Positions 7,637-17,126 of a stretch of DNA of 64,000 nucleotides are shown here, piece after piece. Origin of the DNA: Bacteroidales bacterium UBA3696. GTDB lineage: Bacteria; Bacteroidota; Bacteroidia; Bacteroidales; Paludibacteraceae. Location of the stretch: the NCBI GenBank assembly GCA_002372135.1, contig DFIN01000033.1, positions 58,077 through 122,076 on the forward strand, in the 5' to 3' direction. The position numbers and the translations under genes are program-made. Positions within the stretch are counted from its first letter, which is position 1. Each line of letters starts with the position of its first letter. The notes under the pieces are model-generated. The model did not search any database and had not been told where the DNA came from. It was given only the letters and a program-made list of their open reading frames with translations.

Positions 7637-9498
7637 CCGTTCTGCATATCCACTAACTTTTTGTAATACCCGCCCAAGGCAAGCAACTCATCGTGCTTGC
7701 CTTGTTCTACTATTTGTCCTTCGTGTAGCACGCAGATAAGGTCCGCATTGCGTATCGTGCTCAACCGATGAGCCACCACAATGGTCGTGCGGTCGTGCAT
7801 GAGATGTTCCAACGCCTCCTGCACCAACTGTTCGGACTCTGTGTCCAAGGCGGAAGTGGCTTCGTCCAAAATCAAAATCGGAGGATTCTTCAAGATAGCG
7901 CGAGCAATGGATATACGTTGGCGTTGTCCGCCTGACAGACGGCTGCCGCGATCGCCCACCACAGTATTATACCCGTCCGGAGTCGCCATAATAAAGTCGT
8001 GCGCGTTGGCAATACGCGCTGCCTGCTCCACCGCCTGCTGCCAAGTTACACCCCCCGGGGCAGGACGAGAAGTATCCACGCCGAACGTGATGTTGTTGAA
8101 GAACGTATCGTTAAACAAGATGGCGTCTTGGTTTACATTACCCATCAAGGCACGCAAGTCATATGTCCGGACTTCGCGAATATCGTTTCCGTCAATCGTT
8201 ATGCGTCCGGCAGTCGTATCATAGAATCGGGGCAAAAGGTCAGCCAGCGTTGTTTTTCCGCTCCCCGACTGACCCACCAAAGCCACCATCTTTCCTCGCT
8301 CAATCGTGAGTTGAATATGCTGCAACACAGGCCGGTCTGCCCGATAAGCGAACGACACATCTTCGTAGCGTATTTCCTTTTCAAACGTGGAGAGCGATAG
8401 CGGGCGAACCGGCTCTACGATATTTGACTCGGTATTCAAAATACGGTCAATGCGTTCCAACGAAGCCATACCCCTGCGAATCCCATAGGTAGCCTTACTC
8501 AAATCCTTAAACGGATTGATGATGCTATAGAAAATCACCAAATAATAAATGAACGTAGCGGCATCAATCGTTGAGTTATCGCCGATGATCAGTCCGCCTC
8601 CATACCACAACAACACGGCAATCATAACCGTTCCTAAAAACTCCGATACAGGGTGAGCCAAGTAGTAACGGCGGTTGATGCGATTGAATGTCCGGCGGGT
8701 CAGATTGGCAGCACGGGCAAAACGGGTGCGCAGTTTATCCTCAGCATTGAACGCTTTGACTACCCTTAACCCGCCTAATGTCTCTTCGATCTGCGTCAGC
8801 AAATCGGCAGTCTGCTCCTGTCCTACCGTAGATGTGCGCTTCAACGAACGACCGATACGACCTATCAATAGTCCTACTATCGGCAACAAAATCAGGACAA
8901 AAAGCGTCAGTTGCCAAGATATGAAGAACAGCGTTGCCAAATACACCACAATCATCAGCGGGTCTTTGAAAAGTATATCCAACGTGGACATAATGGAGGC
9001 TTCCACCTCATTCACATCGTTGGTCATACGGGACATCACATCGCCTTTCTTCTCCTCCGTAAAGAACCCTATAGGCAAAGATACCACCTTATTAAAGAGC
9101 ATCACCCGCAAATCGCGCAATACACCGGTTCGGATAGGCACCATATAGAAATTAGCCAACCAAGCCGTTAAGCACTTGAGAAAAGTCATTCCCACCAAAA
9201 ATGTACCCAGCAAGAACAATACCCATCCGGCACCGCGTGTGTCCATCATCTGCTGCAAATAGAAATAGACATTCCCTTTGAGGGCATCAATGGTTTGCTG
9301 CAAAGCCATCCCTTCTGTCAGAGGCGTATAGACTGCCTGCTGTTCGCTAATGCCGAATAGCAACTGCAACATCGGGACGATGGTCGCAAACGAGAATAAA
9401 GACAAAACGGTGGAAAGCAGATTAAACAAAAAATTCAGTACCACTTTCCACTTGTAAGGGGGAATAAAACGGACTAACAGGTGCAATATATCACGCAT
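7630..9498 (-). CDS. MsbA-type ABC exporter (lipid A flippase-like)
   Basis: 622 residues. An N-terminal six-helix membrane domain (about residues 15-335) is fused to an ATPase domain with Walker A GQSGSGKTT (409-417), signature LSGGQRQR (521-528), Walker B ILILDEA (541-547) and the switch His in VVAHRLST. This is the half-transporter layout of MsbA and related lipid or drug exporters. The start overlaps the end of lpxK by 8 nt, so the two are translationally coupled; pairing with the lipid A kinase gene supports lipid A core transport across the inner membrane. A multidrug exporter role cannot be excluded by sequence alone. The 3' end overlaps the M4 peptidase gene tail to tail. Confidence 0.87.
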   Translation of the reverse strand: MRDILHLLVRFIPPYKWKVVLNFLFNLLSTVLSLFSFATIVPMLQLLFGISEQQAVYTPLTEGMALQQTIDALKGNVYFYLQQMMDTRGAGWVLFLLGTFLVGMTFLKCLTAWLANFYMVPIRTGVLRDLRVMLFNKVVSLPIGFFTEEKKGDVMSRMTNDVNEVEASIMSTLDILFKDPLMIVVYLATLFFISWQLTLFVLILLPIVGLLIGRIGRSLKRTSTVGQEQTADLLTQIEETLGGLRVVKAFNAEDKLRTRFARAANLTRRTFNRINRRYYLAHPVSEFLGTVMIAVLLWYGGGLIIGDNSTIDAATFIYYLVIFYSIINPFKDLSKATYGIRRGMASLERIDRILNTESNIVEPVRPLSLSTFEKEIRYEDVSFAYRADRPVLQHIQLTIERGKMVALVGQSGSGKTTLADLLPRFYDTTAGRITIDGNDIREVRTYDLRALMGNVNQDAILFNDTFFNNITFGVDTSRPAPGGVTWQQAVEQAARIANAHDFIMATPDGYNTVVGDRGSRLSGGQRQRISIARAILKNPPILILDEATSALDTESEQLVQEALEHLMHDRTTIVVAHRLSTIRNADLICVLHEGQIVEQGKHDELLALGGYYKKLVDMQNGQ

Positions 9499-10510
9499 GT
9501 TTCAGATATCTATGTATGGATTGTAACAGATGGTCTTCGTCGCTGATGCTGACTTCTATCTCTATGGGATAGAGTTTGCGGCGCAGGGTATCCGATAGAT
9601 CAAGGTTTGCAAGGCGAGCATAGTCTTTCTCGGTTGTAAACACCACATTTACTGTCGCAGCAACCTGCTCTATACGCGCCAAATCGTTTTTCGTAAAGCG
9701 ATGATGATCCGCGAAAGTGAGTGGAACGATACGCTGAAAACGCTGACCTATATACCTTTCCAAATACTCGGGACGTGCAATGCCGGTCAGCAATGCCACC
9801 GAGGCAGTGGCGGGCAGCGATTGGATTGCTTCGCTAAAAGGTTGATATGTAACTTTTGAGAAATAGAGTGATTGGTAAGCAGGCAAACGCAGGCAATTGC
9901 TCACCACTCGTCTGTCCACGGCAGTCATCGTATCTTCGCACTTGGTTACTACCACTGCATTGGCTTTCTCACTTTGCCAAGCAAAGTCCCGCAACCGCCC
10001 TAACGGCAACAAATGGTCTTGCACATAGAGGTTATCTGCCGTGGTAAGCAGGATATAGAATCCGCAGCGCAAGCGGCGATATTGATAAGCATCGTCCAAA
10101 AGAACCACATCTATTTCGGGACATCGCTGCCTAAGCTGCCGCACCCCTTCTACCCGATCCTTGCATACCGCCACCGGTATATGGGGAAACTTTGTATGTA
10201 TTTGCATGCACTCGTCACCTATTTCACGAGCAGTACTATCAGCGTTTGCCAGCACAAATCCACACGATTGGCGACGATAACCGCGCGACAAAACAGCCAC
10301 TTTATAGGTAGGACTTAACTGCCGTATGAGCCACTCGATATGAGGGGTTTTACCCGTACCGCCGACAGATAGATTGCCCACACATATCGTAGATACGTTC
10401 ACTTGACGGGTCGGCAATATATGCATATCATACAGCAAATGCCGCAAGCCTACCGCCAAGCCATACACCCACGACAATGGGGTCAATAGTATATTTCTCA
10501 GGATTTGCAC
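9491..10510 (-). CDS. lpxK: Tetraacyldisaccharide 4'-kinase
   Basis: 339 residues. It carries the LpxK P-loop region GNLSVGGTGKTP (45-56) followed by HIEWL, the SRGY segment, the DDAYQYR segment and a late VVFTTEKDYARL motif, all typical of the family. The enzyme phosphorylates the 4' position of the lipid A disaccharide at the inner membrane, the sixth step of the Raetz pathway. An N-terminal hydrophobic stretch (about 5-28) fits membrane attachment. It sits between sppA (12 nt upstream gap) and the MsbA-type gene (8-nt overlap), forming a leftward envelope operon. Length is normal for Bacteroidota. Confidence 0.95.
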   Translation of the reverse strand: MQILRNILLTPLSWVYGLAVGLRHLLYDMHILPTRQVNVSTICVGNLSVGGTGKTPHIEWLIRQLSPTYKVAVLSRGYRRQSCGFVLANADSTAREIGDECMQIHTKFPHIPVAVCKDRVEGVRQLRQRCPEIDVVLLDDAYQYRRLRCGFYILLTTADNLYVQDHLLPLGRLRDFAWQSEKANAVVVTKCEDTMTAVDRRVVSNCLRLPAYQSLYFSKVTYQPFSEAIQSLPATASVALLTGIARPEYLERYIGQRFQRIVPLTFADHHRFTKNDLARIEQVAATVNVVFTTEKDYARLANLDLSDTLRRKLYPIEIEVSISDEDHLLQSIHRYLKHA

Positions 10511-10522
10511 CGTATTCCTACC

Positions 10523-12262
10523 TTATTTTATTTCGGGGAAGTGCATCAACATAAGCACACGCGCCTCCGAGCAGCGTTCGCGGATGCGGCTAATCATCTT
10601 TTCTTCTTCCGAAGACGAATCCAATTGCTCCAAGAGTTGCGTAAGGAAGTCTTTGCGGTCGGGATAGTAAGTCAGTTCATACTTATCCAATTCAGCCAAT
10701 TCGGCTGCCTTACGAACCGCCTCGTCCATTCCGCCTAATTCGTCCACCAAGCCGAGTGTGAGTGCGTCTTTACCCAACCAAACACGTCCCTCGCCGATTT
10801 TCTTAATCTCGTCTTGCGAAGTGTGTCTGCCATCTGCGCAACGACGCGTAAACAGGTCATAGCCACGCTCTACCATCTGCTGCATCATAGCATTCTCCTC
10901 GCTGTTCATGCCGCGATAGATAGCATTGGTCTCCAAATCGGAATGAGCATTTGTTTTAACGCCGTCCATATCTAAGCCCAACTTGCTGCGCAACTGACTG
11001 ACATCGGGTATCAGTCCGAATATACCGATAGAGCCGGTCAGCGTACCGGGCTGCGCATAGATATAGTCTGCACCGCAAGAAATATAGTACCCGCCGCTGG
11101 CAGCATAATCGCCCATCGAAACGACAACCGGTTTGCCGCTCTCGCGCAAGAGTTGAACGGCATGCCAAATCTGCTCGCTGGCATCGGCACTGCCACCCGG
11201 GCTATTCACACGCAGCACCACCGCCTTCACATCCTCGTCCTTGCGAATCTTATTGAGTTGGCGAACCGTCTTCAGTCCTACTATCCCATTTCCATTGGTA
11301 TCCGTTATCTCTCCCTCTGCATAGAATACAGCAATCTTATTCTTCGAGGAAGTATTTTTCTCACTTACTGCGGCTAATTGGGAAGTCTTGATTACATTGT
11401 AATCTTCTGTACCTACCAAGCGGGTTAATATGGAATCTATTTCTTGCGAATAGATCAAGCGATCCACCATGCCGATAGAGACCATACTGTCGGCAGGTTG
11501 CAGACCCATATAGCGATCGGCATACTCGTTGAGACGCGCCTCTTCGATAGAACGGCTTTGACTTACACCTGCCACCAACTCTTGCCATAACCCGTTCACA
11601 TACTGCATGGTCTGCTGACGGTCGGCTTCCGACATATCGGTACGGATATAAGGTTCTACGGCAGACTTGAAAGTGCCTACCTTCACTACTTGCATACGAA
11701 CACCCAACTTTTCCAACAAACGCGTAAAATACATTTTGTTGGCACTCAGTCCGTTCCAGTTCACCGTTCCGGTAGGATTCAGATACAGGCTGTCAGCCAC
11801 CGAAGCGACATAGTAATTCAACTGCGAATACGAAGGTGCATACGCTATGAGGAACTTGCCCGACTCCTTGAAATCCAACAGGGCATTACGCAGAGCCTGC
11901 GCGGTGGCAAAACCCATCTGCAATTCCCCTTCGCTGAGCATAATTCCTTTTATGCGGTCATCGTTTTTAGCCATACGGATATTGTGAAGCAAATCGTCCA
12001 AGCCCACGATATCTTCCTGCTGATAGCCTGGCACATCGCCCATCATGGAAGCAAAGGGGTTATCTTCTTGCCCTTGTTCCGCTACGGTTCCCTTCATACG
12101 AAGCATATACACCGTTTCGGAATCCAAACTGACGCTGCTTGAAAACATATTGTTCAGCCAAATACCCGAAAGGATGGTGCTAACGATATACAATACGATA
12201 AAAATAATAATCCCCGTCATACAACCGCTACGGCGGCGCGGCTTCTTTTCATTGGTTGTCAT
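10523..12262 (-). CDS. sppA: Signal peptide peptidase SppA, 67-kDa type (S49)
   Basis: 579 residues with one N-terminal transmembrane helix (about 15-37). Two S49 repeats are present: the catalytic lysine K199 in KVGTFKSAVEPY lies in the first and the nucleophile S389 in GDYAASGGYY in the second, the split Ser-Lys dyad of long SppA enzymes such as that of E. coli. It degrades leftover signal peptides in the inner membrane with the active site on the periplasmic side. It is first in the leftward unit with lpxK and the MsbA-type gene. A minus-strand -7-like box TACCTTTG lies at 12308-12315, about 45 nt upstream of the start, without a well-spaced -33 box. Confidence 0.95.
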   Translation of the reverse strand: MTTNEKKPRRRSGCMTGIIIFIVLYIVSTILSGIWLNNMFSSSVSLDSETVYMLRMKGTVAEQGQEDNPFASMMGDVPGYQQEDIVGLDDLLHNIRMAKNDDRIKGIMLSEGELQMGFATAQALRNALLDFKESGKFLIAYAPSYSQLNYYVASVADSLYLNPTGTVNWNGLSANKMYFTRLLEKLGVRMQVVKVGTFKSAVEPYIRTDMSEADRQQTMQYVNGLWQELVAGVSQSRSIEEARLNEYADRYMGLQPADSMVSIGMVDRLIYSQEIDSILTRLVGTEDYNVIKTSQLAAVSEKNTSSKNKIAVFYAEGEITDTNGNGIVGLKTVRQLNKIRKDEDVKAVVLRVNSPGGSADASEQIWHAVQLLRESGKPVVVSMGDYAASGGYYISCGADYIYAQPGTLTGSIGIFGLIPDVSQLRSKLGLDMDGVKTNAHSDLETNAIYRGMNSEENAMMQQMVERGYDLFTRRCADGRHTSQDEIKKIGEGRVWLGKDALTLGLVDELGGMDEAVRKAAELAELDKYELTYYPDRKDFLTQLLEQLDSSSEEEKMISRIRERCSEARVLMLMHFPEIK

Positions 12263-12325
12263 ACTATATAAGTTTAGATGTTTGTGCGTTTATCGGAAAT
12301 AACGCGGCAAAGGTAATAATTATTT

Positions 12326-12358
12326 TTTGCCTCAATAGACAAATTTATACTATCTTTG
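12326..12358 (+). promoter_or_regulatory. sigma-ABfr promoter for the nitroreductase-lplA run
   Basis: TTTG at 12326-12329, 21-nt spacer, TATCTTTG at 12351-12358, 25 nt before the ATG at 12384. It lies back to back with a possible minus-strand -7 box for sppA. Confidence 0.75.
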
Positions 12359-12383
12359 CGCGTTTTTCGCAAAATAGGAAAAG

Positions 12384-12893
12384 ATGAACAGTTTTTTAGA
12401 ATTATGTCGTTCGCGGCGTTCGTACCGCAAATACACCTCTGAGCCTGTGGATAAGTCGCAATTAGACAGCATTTTACAATGCGCCCTCATGTCCCCGTCG
12501 GGCAAGCGTCTTAATCCGTGGGAGTTTTTTGTATGTACCCGTCAGGAGCATATCCGCCCATTAGCCGCCTGCCGTTCTATGGGTACTACGATGCTGCAAA
12601 CAGCCCCCGTGGCGATTGCTGTGGCATTGGATAGCAGCCTGAGCGACACGTGGCAAGCCGATGGTGCCATTGCGGCACATAATCTGCTGCTGGCTGCTGC
12701 CGATGAAGGATTAGGCGGTTGCTGGTGCCATATCTATAATCGCGAGCAAGCCGAACAGCAAGTAAGGGACACATTCCATATCCCGCAAAACCTGAATGTA
12801 CTATGCCTTATCACGATTGGTCATAAAGCCGAAGAAAGACAACTATACGACCTGCAAAAACTGAATTACGACAAACTGCATTATATCGACTAA
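12384..12893 (+). CDS. Nitroreductase-family FMN oxidoreductase
   Basis: 169 residues. The N-terminal LCRSRRSYRKY motif (phosphate-binding arginines), the ALMSPSGKRLNPWEF segment and the late GLGGCWCHI plus LITIGH segments fit the small NfsA/NfnB-like nitroreductase family that binds FMN and uses NAD(P)H. The protein is cytoplasmic. It is first in a forward run leading into pdxA and alaS, preceded by a good promoter and followed by pdxA after 26 nt. The natural substrate of this subgroup is unknown. Confidence 0.85.
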   Translation: MNSFLELCRSRRSYRKYTSEPVDKSQLDSILQCALMSPSGKRLNPWEFFVCTRQEHIRPLAACRSMGTTMLQTAPVAIAVALDSSLSDTWQADGAIAAHNLLLAAADEGLGGCWCHIYNREQAEQQVRDTFHIPQNLNVLCLITIGHKAEERQLYDLQKLNYDKLHYID

Positions 12894-12919
12894 CGCAAAT
12901 ACATTGTTTATCACTAACC

Positions 12920-14005
12920 ATGAAACCTACTATAGCCATTACCGCCGGCGACATCAACGGAGTCGGCTACGAAATCTTGCTCAAAGGATTGGCAGACAGC
13001 CATATTCTTGAACTATGCAAACCCATTATTTACGGCAATGCCTGCATCGCCCAACAGCATGCCAAGAACTTGACGGACGAAGTAAAACAACTCAAATACA
13101 ACATCATCAAAGACGCCTCTCAAGCCGCTGACGGCGCGATTAACCTCATCACCTGTTACCCGGATGACACCCCTTTGCAGATTGGAGTGAGCACACCCGA
13201 AGCGGGGAAAGCCAGTTTAGCCGCCTTAGAACGAGCCACACAGGATCTGAAAAGAGACCTCGTACAAGGGCTGGTTACCGCACCTATCAACAAAGAGAAT
13301 ATACAATCCGAACAGTTCCGTTTCTCGGGTCATACCGAATACCTTACCCACCAATTTGCTCAAGGCAACGACTCACTGATGATGATGGTGAGCGAATGTA
13401 TGCGCGTGGCACTCGTTACCAACCATGTCCCCATTGCCCGCGTACCCGAATACATCACCGAAGAGCGCATCCTCAATAAACTGCATACCTTGGAACAAAC
13501 CCTTCAAAACGATTTTACCATAGAAAAACCCCGTATCGCCGTTATGGCACTCAACCCGCATGCAGGCGATAACGGACTGATTGGTACGGAGGAACAAACC
13601 ATTATCCGCCCTGCCGTACAAAAAGCGGTGAACGAAGGGATTTGCGCATTCGGTCCCTATTCCGCTGACGGCTTCTTCGGAGCCGGTAAGTATGTACACT
13701 TTGATGCCGTATTGGCTATGTACCATGACCAAGGTCTCATCCCCTTCAAGTCATTAGATATGAACGGAGTGAACTTCACTGCAGGACTGAGTATCATACG
13801 CACCTCGCCCGACCACGGCACAGCCTACGACCTCGCAGGAAAAAACAAAGCCAACCCCATTTCGTTCCGCAACGCACTCTATATGGCTATTGACCTATGG
13901 CATACGCGCACACAAAACGCGGAACTGAAAAAAGACCCGCTAATCATCAAACCGCGTGAACAACACGAAAGAAACCAAGAATATACACCTAATTTTCAAG
14001 CCTGA
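12920..14005 (+). CDS. pdxA: 4-hydroxythreonine-4-phosphate dehydrogenase
   Basis: 361 residues. PdxA motifs are complete: [12 protein letters not shown] at the N-terminus, VTAPINKE and GHTEYL in the middle, and the metal/substrate segment [20 protein letters not shown] followed by [14 protein letters not shown]. It oxidises 4-phosphohydroxy-L-threonine in DXP-dependent pyridoxal phosphate synthesis, NAD-dependent and metal-dependent, in the cytoplasm. The stop codon at 14003-14005 is 7 nt before the alaS start, suggesting coupling. The C-terminal tail (about 15 residues) is polar and probably disordered. Confidence 0.95.
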   Translation: MKPTIAITAGDINGVGYEILLKGLADSHILELCKPIIYGNACIAQQHAKNLTDEVKQLKYNIIKDASQAADGAINLITCYPDDTPLQIGVSTPEAGKASLAALERATQDLKRDLVQGLVTAPINKENIQSEQFRFSGHTEYLTHQFAQGNDSLMMMVSECMRVALVTNHVPIARVPEYITEERILNKLHTLEQTLQNDFTIEKPRIAVMALNPHAGDNGLIGTEEQTIIRPAVQKAVNEGICAFGPYSADGFFGAGKYVHFDAVLAMYHDQGLIPFKSLDMNGVNFTAGLSIIRTSPDHGTAYDLAGKNKANPISFRNALYMAIDLWHTRTQNAELKKDPLIIKPREQHERNQEYTPNFQA

Positions 14006-14012
14006 TTACACT

Positions 14013-16661
14013 ATGATGACAGCACAACAAATACGCCAATCATTCCTCGATTTTATGGCAAGCAAGGGACACACCATTGTTCCCTCATCGCCTATGGTGA
14101 TTAAAGACGACCCAACCCTTATGTTCACCAACGCGGGTATGAACCCGTGGAAAGGTATCATATTGGGCAATGACCCCATCGTCCATCCCCGCGTGGCAGA
14201 CAGCCAAAAATGTTTACGGGTCAGCGGCAAGCACAATGACTTGGAAGAGGTAGGGCACGACACCTACCACCACACCATGTTTGAGATGCTCGGCAACTGG
14301 TCATTTGGCGACTACTTCAAGCAAGAAGCCATTGACTTTGCATGGGAATACATAGTGGACGTTTTGAAAATCAACCCCGAAAACCTCTACGCTACCGTCT
14401 TTGAGGGCTCTCCTGCAGACGGTTTAGAGCGCGACAACGAAGCCGCAGCCATTTGGGAAAAACACCTGCCCAAAGACCATATCCTCAACGGCAATAAACA
14501 CGATAACTTTTGGGAAATGGGCGATACGGGTCCTTGCGGTCCCTGCTCGGAGTTGCATGTAGATAGCCGCTCGGACGAGGAGAAACAGCGCACCGGCATC
14601 TTAGGGCGCGACCTTGTGAACAAGGACCACCCGCAAGTCATTGAGATATGGAACTTGGTCTTCATGCAATACAACCGCAAAGCAGACGGCAGCTTGGAGG
14701 AGTTGCCTAAGAAAGTGATTGATACGGGTATGGGCTTTGAGCGTCTGGTGCGTACCCTACAAGGCAAACAGTCCAACTATGACACCGACGTGTTCCAACC
14801 CATGCTTCATCGCATAGGGGAACTGACCGGCGTATCATACGGCAAAAGCGAAGAAACGGATGTGGCCATGCGCGTGATTGCCGACCATATACGTACCATC
14901 TGCTTTGCCATTACCGATGGTCAATTGCCTTCCAACGAGAAAGCGGGCTATGTCATCCGCCGCATACTGCGCCGCGCCGTGCGCTACGGATATACGTTCC
15001 TCGGACAAAAAGAGGCATTCCTCTACAAGCTTGTTCCCCAATTAGTAGCCGATATGGGCGAAGCCTATCCCGAACTTAAGCAGCAAGAGAAACAAATCAC
15101 ACCCGTCATTCAAGCCGAAGAACAAGCCTTCCTGCGCACTCTGGATAAAGGAATATCGCTCTTAGACAAACTGATTGCCGACGCCAAGAAAGCTGGAAAA
15201 ACACAAATCAGCGGTGTGGATGTCTTTACCTTGAAAGACACCTACGGGTTCCCCTTGGACTTGACCGAACTGATTCTGCGCGAACACCAAATGACGACCA
15301 ATGAGCAGGAATACAACCAAGCCCTCGAACACCAAAAAGAAATGGGACGCTCCGCCAACAAGCAGGACTTGGGCGATTGGGTTATTCTGCACGAAGGCGA
15401 AACGGAATTTGTAGGGTATGACCAACTGCAAACGGATACCACCGTGCTGCGCTACCGCAAAGTTTCGCAAAAAGGCAAAGAATTCTATCAGGTTGTTCTG
15501 GCTCAAACACCTTTCTACGCCGAAATGGGTGGTGAAGTTGGCGATACGGGATATATAGTAGAAAGTAGAAAGTCAAACGTAGAAAGTCAAAAGCAATATC
15601 GGATTATTGACACCAAGCGTGAGAACGGTCTGCCGGTACACATCATGACCGAACTTCCGAATAATCTGAACGGCGAGATAACGGTCGTTGTGGATGCCGA
15701 AAAACGTAGCGCCATCATGTGCAACCATACGGCTACCCACCTTCTCCATTATGCTCTGCGCCAAGTGCTGGGGCAGCACGTGGAGCAGAAGGGCAGTCTG
15801 GTAACCGCTGATAGTCTGCGTTTCGATTTCTCCCATTTTCAGAAAGTAACCCCTGAAGAGTTACGCGAAGTGGAACGCCTTACCAACCGTCTCATCCGCG
15901 AAGATATGCCGTTGGAAGAGAGTCGCCACACCCCGATAGCCGAGGCGAAAGCGATGGGAGCCATGGCACTCTTCGGCGAGAAATACGGGGACGATGTGCG
16001 TGTCATCAAATACGGTCCGTCGATAGAACTTTGCGGCGGCTGTCACGTACCATCTACCGGCAAGATTGGCTCCGTGCGCATCGTTATGGAAACCAGTGTA
16101 GCCGCCGGCATACGACGTATTGAAGCGGTAACGGCGGCTAAGGCGGACGAGATATACTATGCCCAACAGGACATGCTCGTCAACCTTCGCCAACTATTCA
16201 ACAACGCACCCGACCTCGCCGGTGCCATCCATAAATCGATCGAAGAGAATGCCGGACTCAAGAAGCAGATAGAGGAGTTCATGGCAGAGAAGATTGCCCG
16301 TTTCCGCGACGAGTTGGTCAATCGCGCAGAGAGTTTGGGCGATGTCAAATTGGTACGCATGCAAGGCGAGGCAGATCCGAATATGATACGCGGTGTCATG
16401 CCTCTGCTGCGCGGCAAGTTCACCGATGTGAAGTTCGCCGTAGTAGGTGCTACCGAATGGGAAGGTAAACCGATGATTTCCGTCTTCCTCTCCCAACCCA
16501 TGGTGAACGAAGGACTGAATGCCGGTCAGATGATTAAATCAGCCGCCAAATATATTCAAGGTGGCGGAGGCGGTCAGCCGTGGATGGCAACCGCCGGAGG
16601 ACGAGACATCAATGGTCTGCCCGCTGCTATGAACGAACTAATATCAACCCTCACCCGATAA
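14013..16661 (+). CDS. alaS: Alanyl-tRNA synthetase
   Basis: 882 residues from the ATG at 14013 ([20 protein letters not shown]), the normal N-terminus of the family; an earlier in-frame methionine lies inside pdxA. Class II catalytic core motifs ([12 protein letters not shown]), the tRNA-recognition domain, the editing domain with [14 protein letters not shown] and CGGCH, and the C-terminal DHHA1-like domain ([14 protein letters not shown]) are all present. It charges tRNA-Ala and clears Ser/Gly mischarging. An unusual feature is a short low-complexity stretch at residues about 516-527 ([12 protein letters not shown]), encoded by two copies of a short DNA repeat found elsewhere in non-coding sequence. 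It lies between pdxA and gtrA with gaps of 7 and 3 nt. Confidence 0.97.
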   Translation: MMTAQQIRQSFLDFMASKGHTIVPSSPMVIKDDPTLMFTNAGMNPWKGIILGNDPIVHPRVADSQKCLRVSGKHNDLEEVGHDTYHHTMFEMLGNWSFGDYFKQEAIDFAWEYIVDVLKINPENLYATVFEGSPADGLERDNEAAAIWEKHLPKDHILNGNKHDNFWEMGDTGPCGPCSELHVDSRSDEEKQRTGILGRDLVNKDHPQVIEIWNLVFMQYNRKADGSLEELPKKVIDTGMGFERLVRTLQGKQSNYDTDVFQPMLHRIGELTGVSYGKSEETDVAMRVIADHIRTICFAITDGQLPSNEKAGYVIRRILRRAVRYGYTFLGQKEAFLYKLVPQLVADMGEAYPELKQQEKQITPVIQAEEQAFLRTLDKGISLLDKLIADAKKAGKTQISGVDVFTLKDTYGFPLDLTELILREHQMTTNEQEYNQALEHQKEMGRSANKQDLGDWVILHEGETEFVGYDQLQTDTTVLRYRKVSQKGKEFYQVVLAQTPFYAEMGGEVGDTGYIVESRKSNVESQKQYRIIDTKRENGLPVHIMTELPNNLNGEITVVVDAEKRSAIMCNHTATHLLHYALRQVLGQHVEQKGSLVTADSLRFDFSHFQKVTPEELREVERLTNRLIREDMPLEESRHTPIAEAKAMGAMALFGEKYGDDVRVIKYGPSIELCGGCHVPSTGKIGSVRIVMETSVAAGIRRIEAVTAAKADEIYYAQQDMLVNLRQLFNNAPDLAGAIHKSIEENAGLKKQIEEFMAEKIARFRDELVNRAESLGDVKLVRMQGEADPNMIRGVMPLLRGKFTDVKFAVVGATEWEGKPMISVFLSQPMVNEGLNAGQMIKSAAKYIQGGGGGQPWMATAGGRDINGLPAAMNELISTLTR
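15558..15593 (+). repeat. Two copies of a dispersed short repeat inside alaS
   Basis: GTAGAAAGTAGAAAGTCAAA (15558-15577) and GTAGAAAGTCAAAAG (15579-15593) are near-copies of GTAGAAAGTCGAAAG, found on the minus strand at 4614-4628 in an intergenic gap, and of the related GCGAAAGTCGAAAG at 43141-43154 after infC. The insertion keeps the alaS frame. Confidence 0.65.
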
Positions 16662-16664
16662 TCT

Positions 16665-17123
16665 ATGCCCCGACTGCTCACCTCCCGATTGGGAGAAACA
16701 TCGCGTTCTGCCGTCCGCTTCATATTGGTGGGTACATTGGGGACTATACTCCAATACCTGCTTTACGACTTTTTCCTATGGGTGCTTGCCTTAGGAAACG
16801 GCGATATCAATAACTGGCTTACCAACCTCGCTTTCACACTCGCATTCGGTGCGGAAATGACCATCAACTACGTAATGACCAGTTATTACACCTTCTCCAC
16901 CCGCCCATCGTGGAAGAACTTCGGCGGATTTATCGGTTCGCGTGCAGTCAACTACATCATCCAAATAGGTCTGCTTAACCTATCCTTACTTATTTTGCGT
17001 CATTGGGAAGGGCAAATAGACACCGACCGATGGGCAGGATTGATAGCCATCGTGATAGCAGGCGTAATCAACTACTTTATGCTTCGTGTTCTTTTTCGCA
17101 AAAAGAAAAAAAAGGAAGATTAA
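16665..17123 (+). CDS. GtrA-family membrane protein
   Basis: 152 residues with four predicted transmembrane helices (about 17-40, 47-70, 86-107, 121-144), the motif RFILVGTLGT at the start of helix 1 and a basic tail (RKKKKKED). These are the marks of GtrA/DPMS-like proteins, which help move lipid-linked sugars across the inner membrane or assist polysaccharide synthesis. It begins 3 nt after alaS and ends 3 nt before guaD, so it is in the same run. Its partner glycosyltransferase is not in the window, so the substrate is unknown. Confidence 0.85.
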   Translation: MPRLLTSRLGETSRSAVRFILVGTLGTILQYLLYDFFLWVLALGNGDINNWLTNLAFTLAFGAEMTINYVMTSYYTFSTRPSWKNFGGFIGSRAVNYIIQIGLLNLSLLILRHWEGQIDTDRWAGLIAIVIAGVINYFMLRVLFRKKKKKED

Positions 17124-17126
17124 ACA

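Noticed and set aside
13956..14012. Earlier in-frame start for alaS inside pdxA
   Set aside because: The family N-terminus begins at 14013; the upstream residues do not resemble AlaRS.
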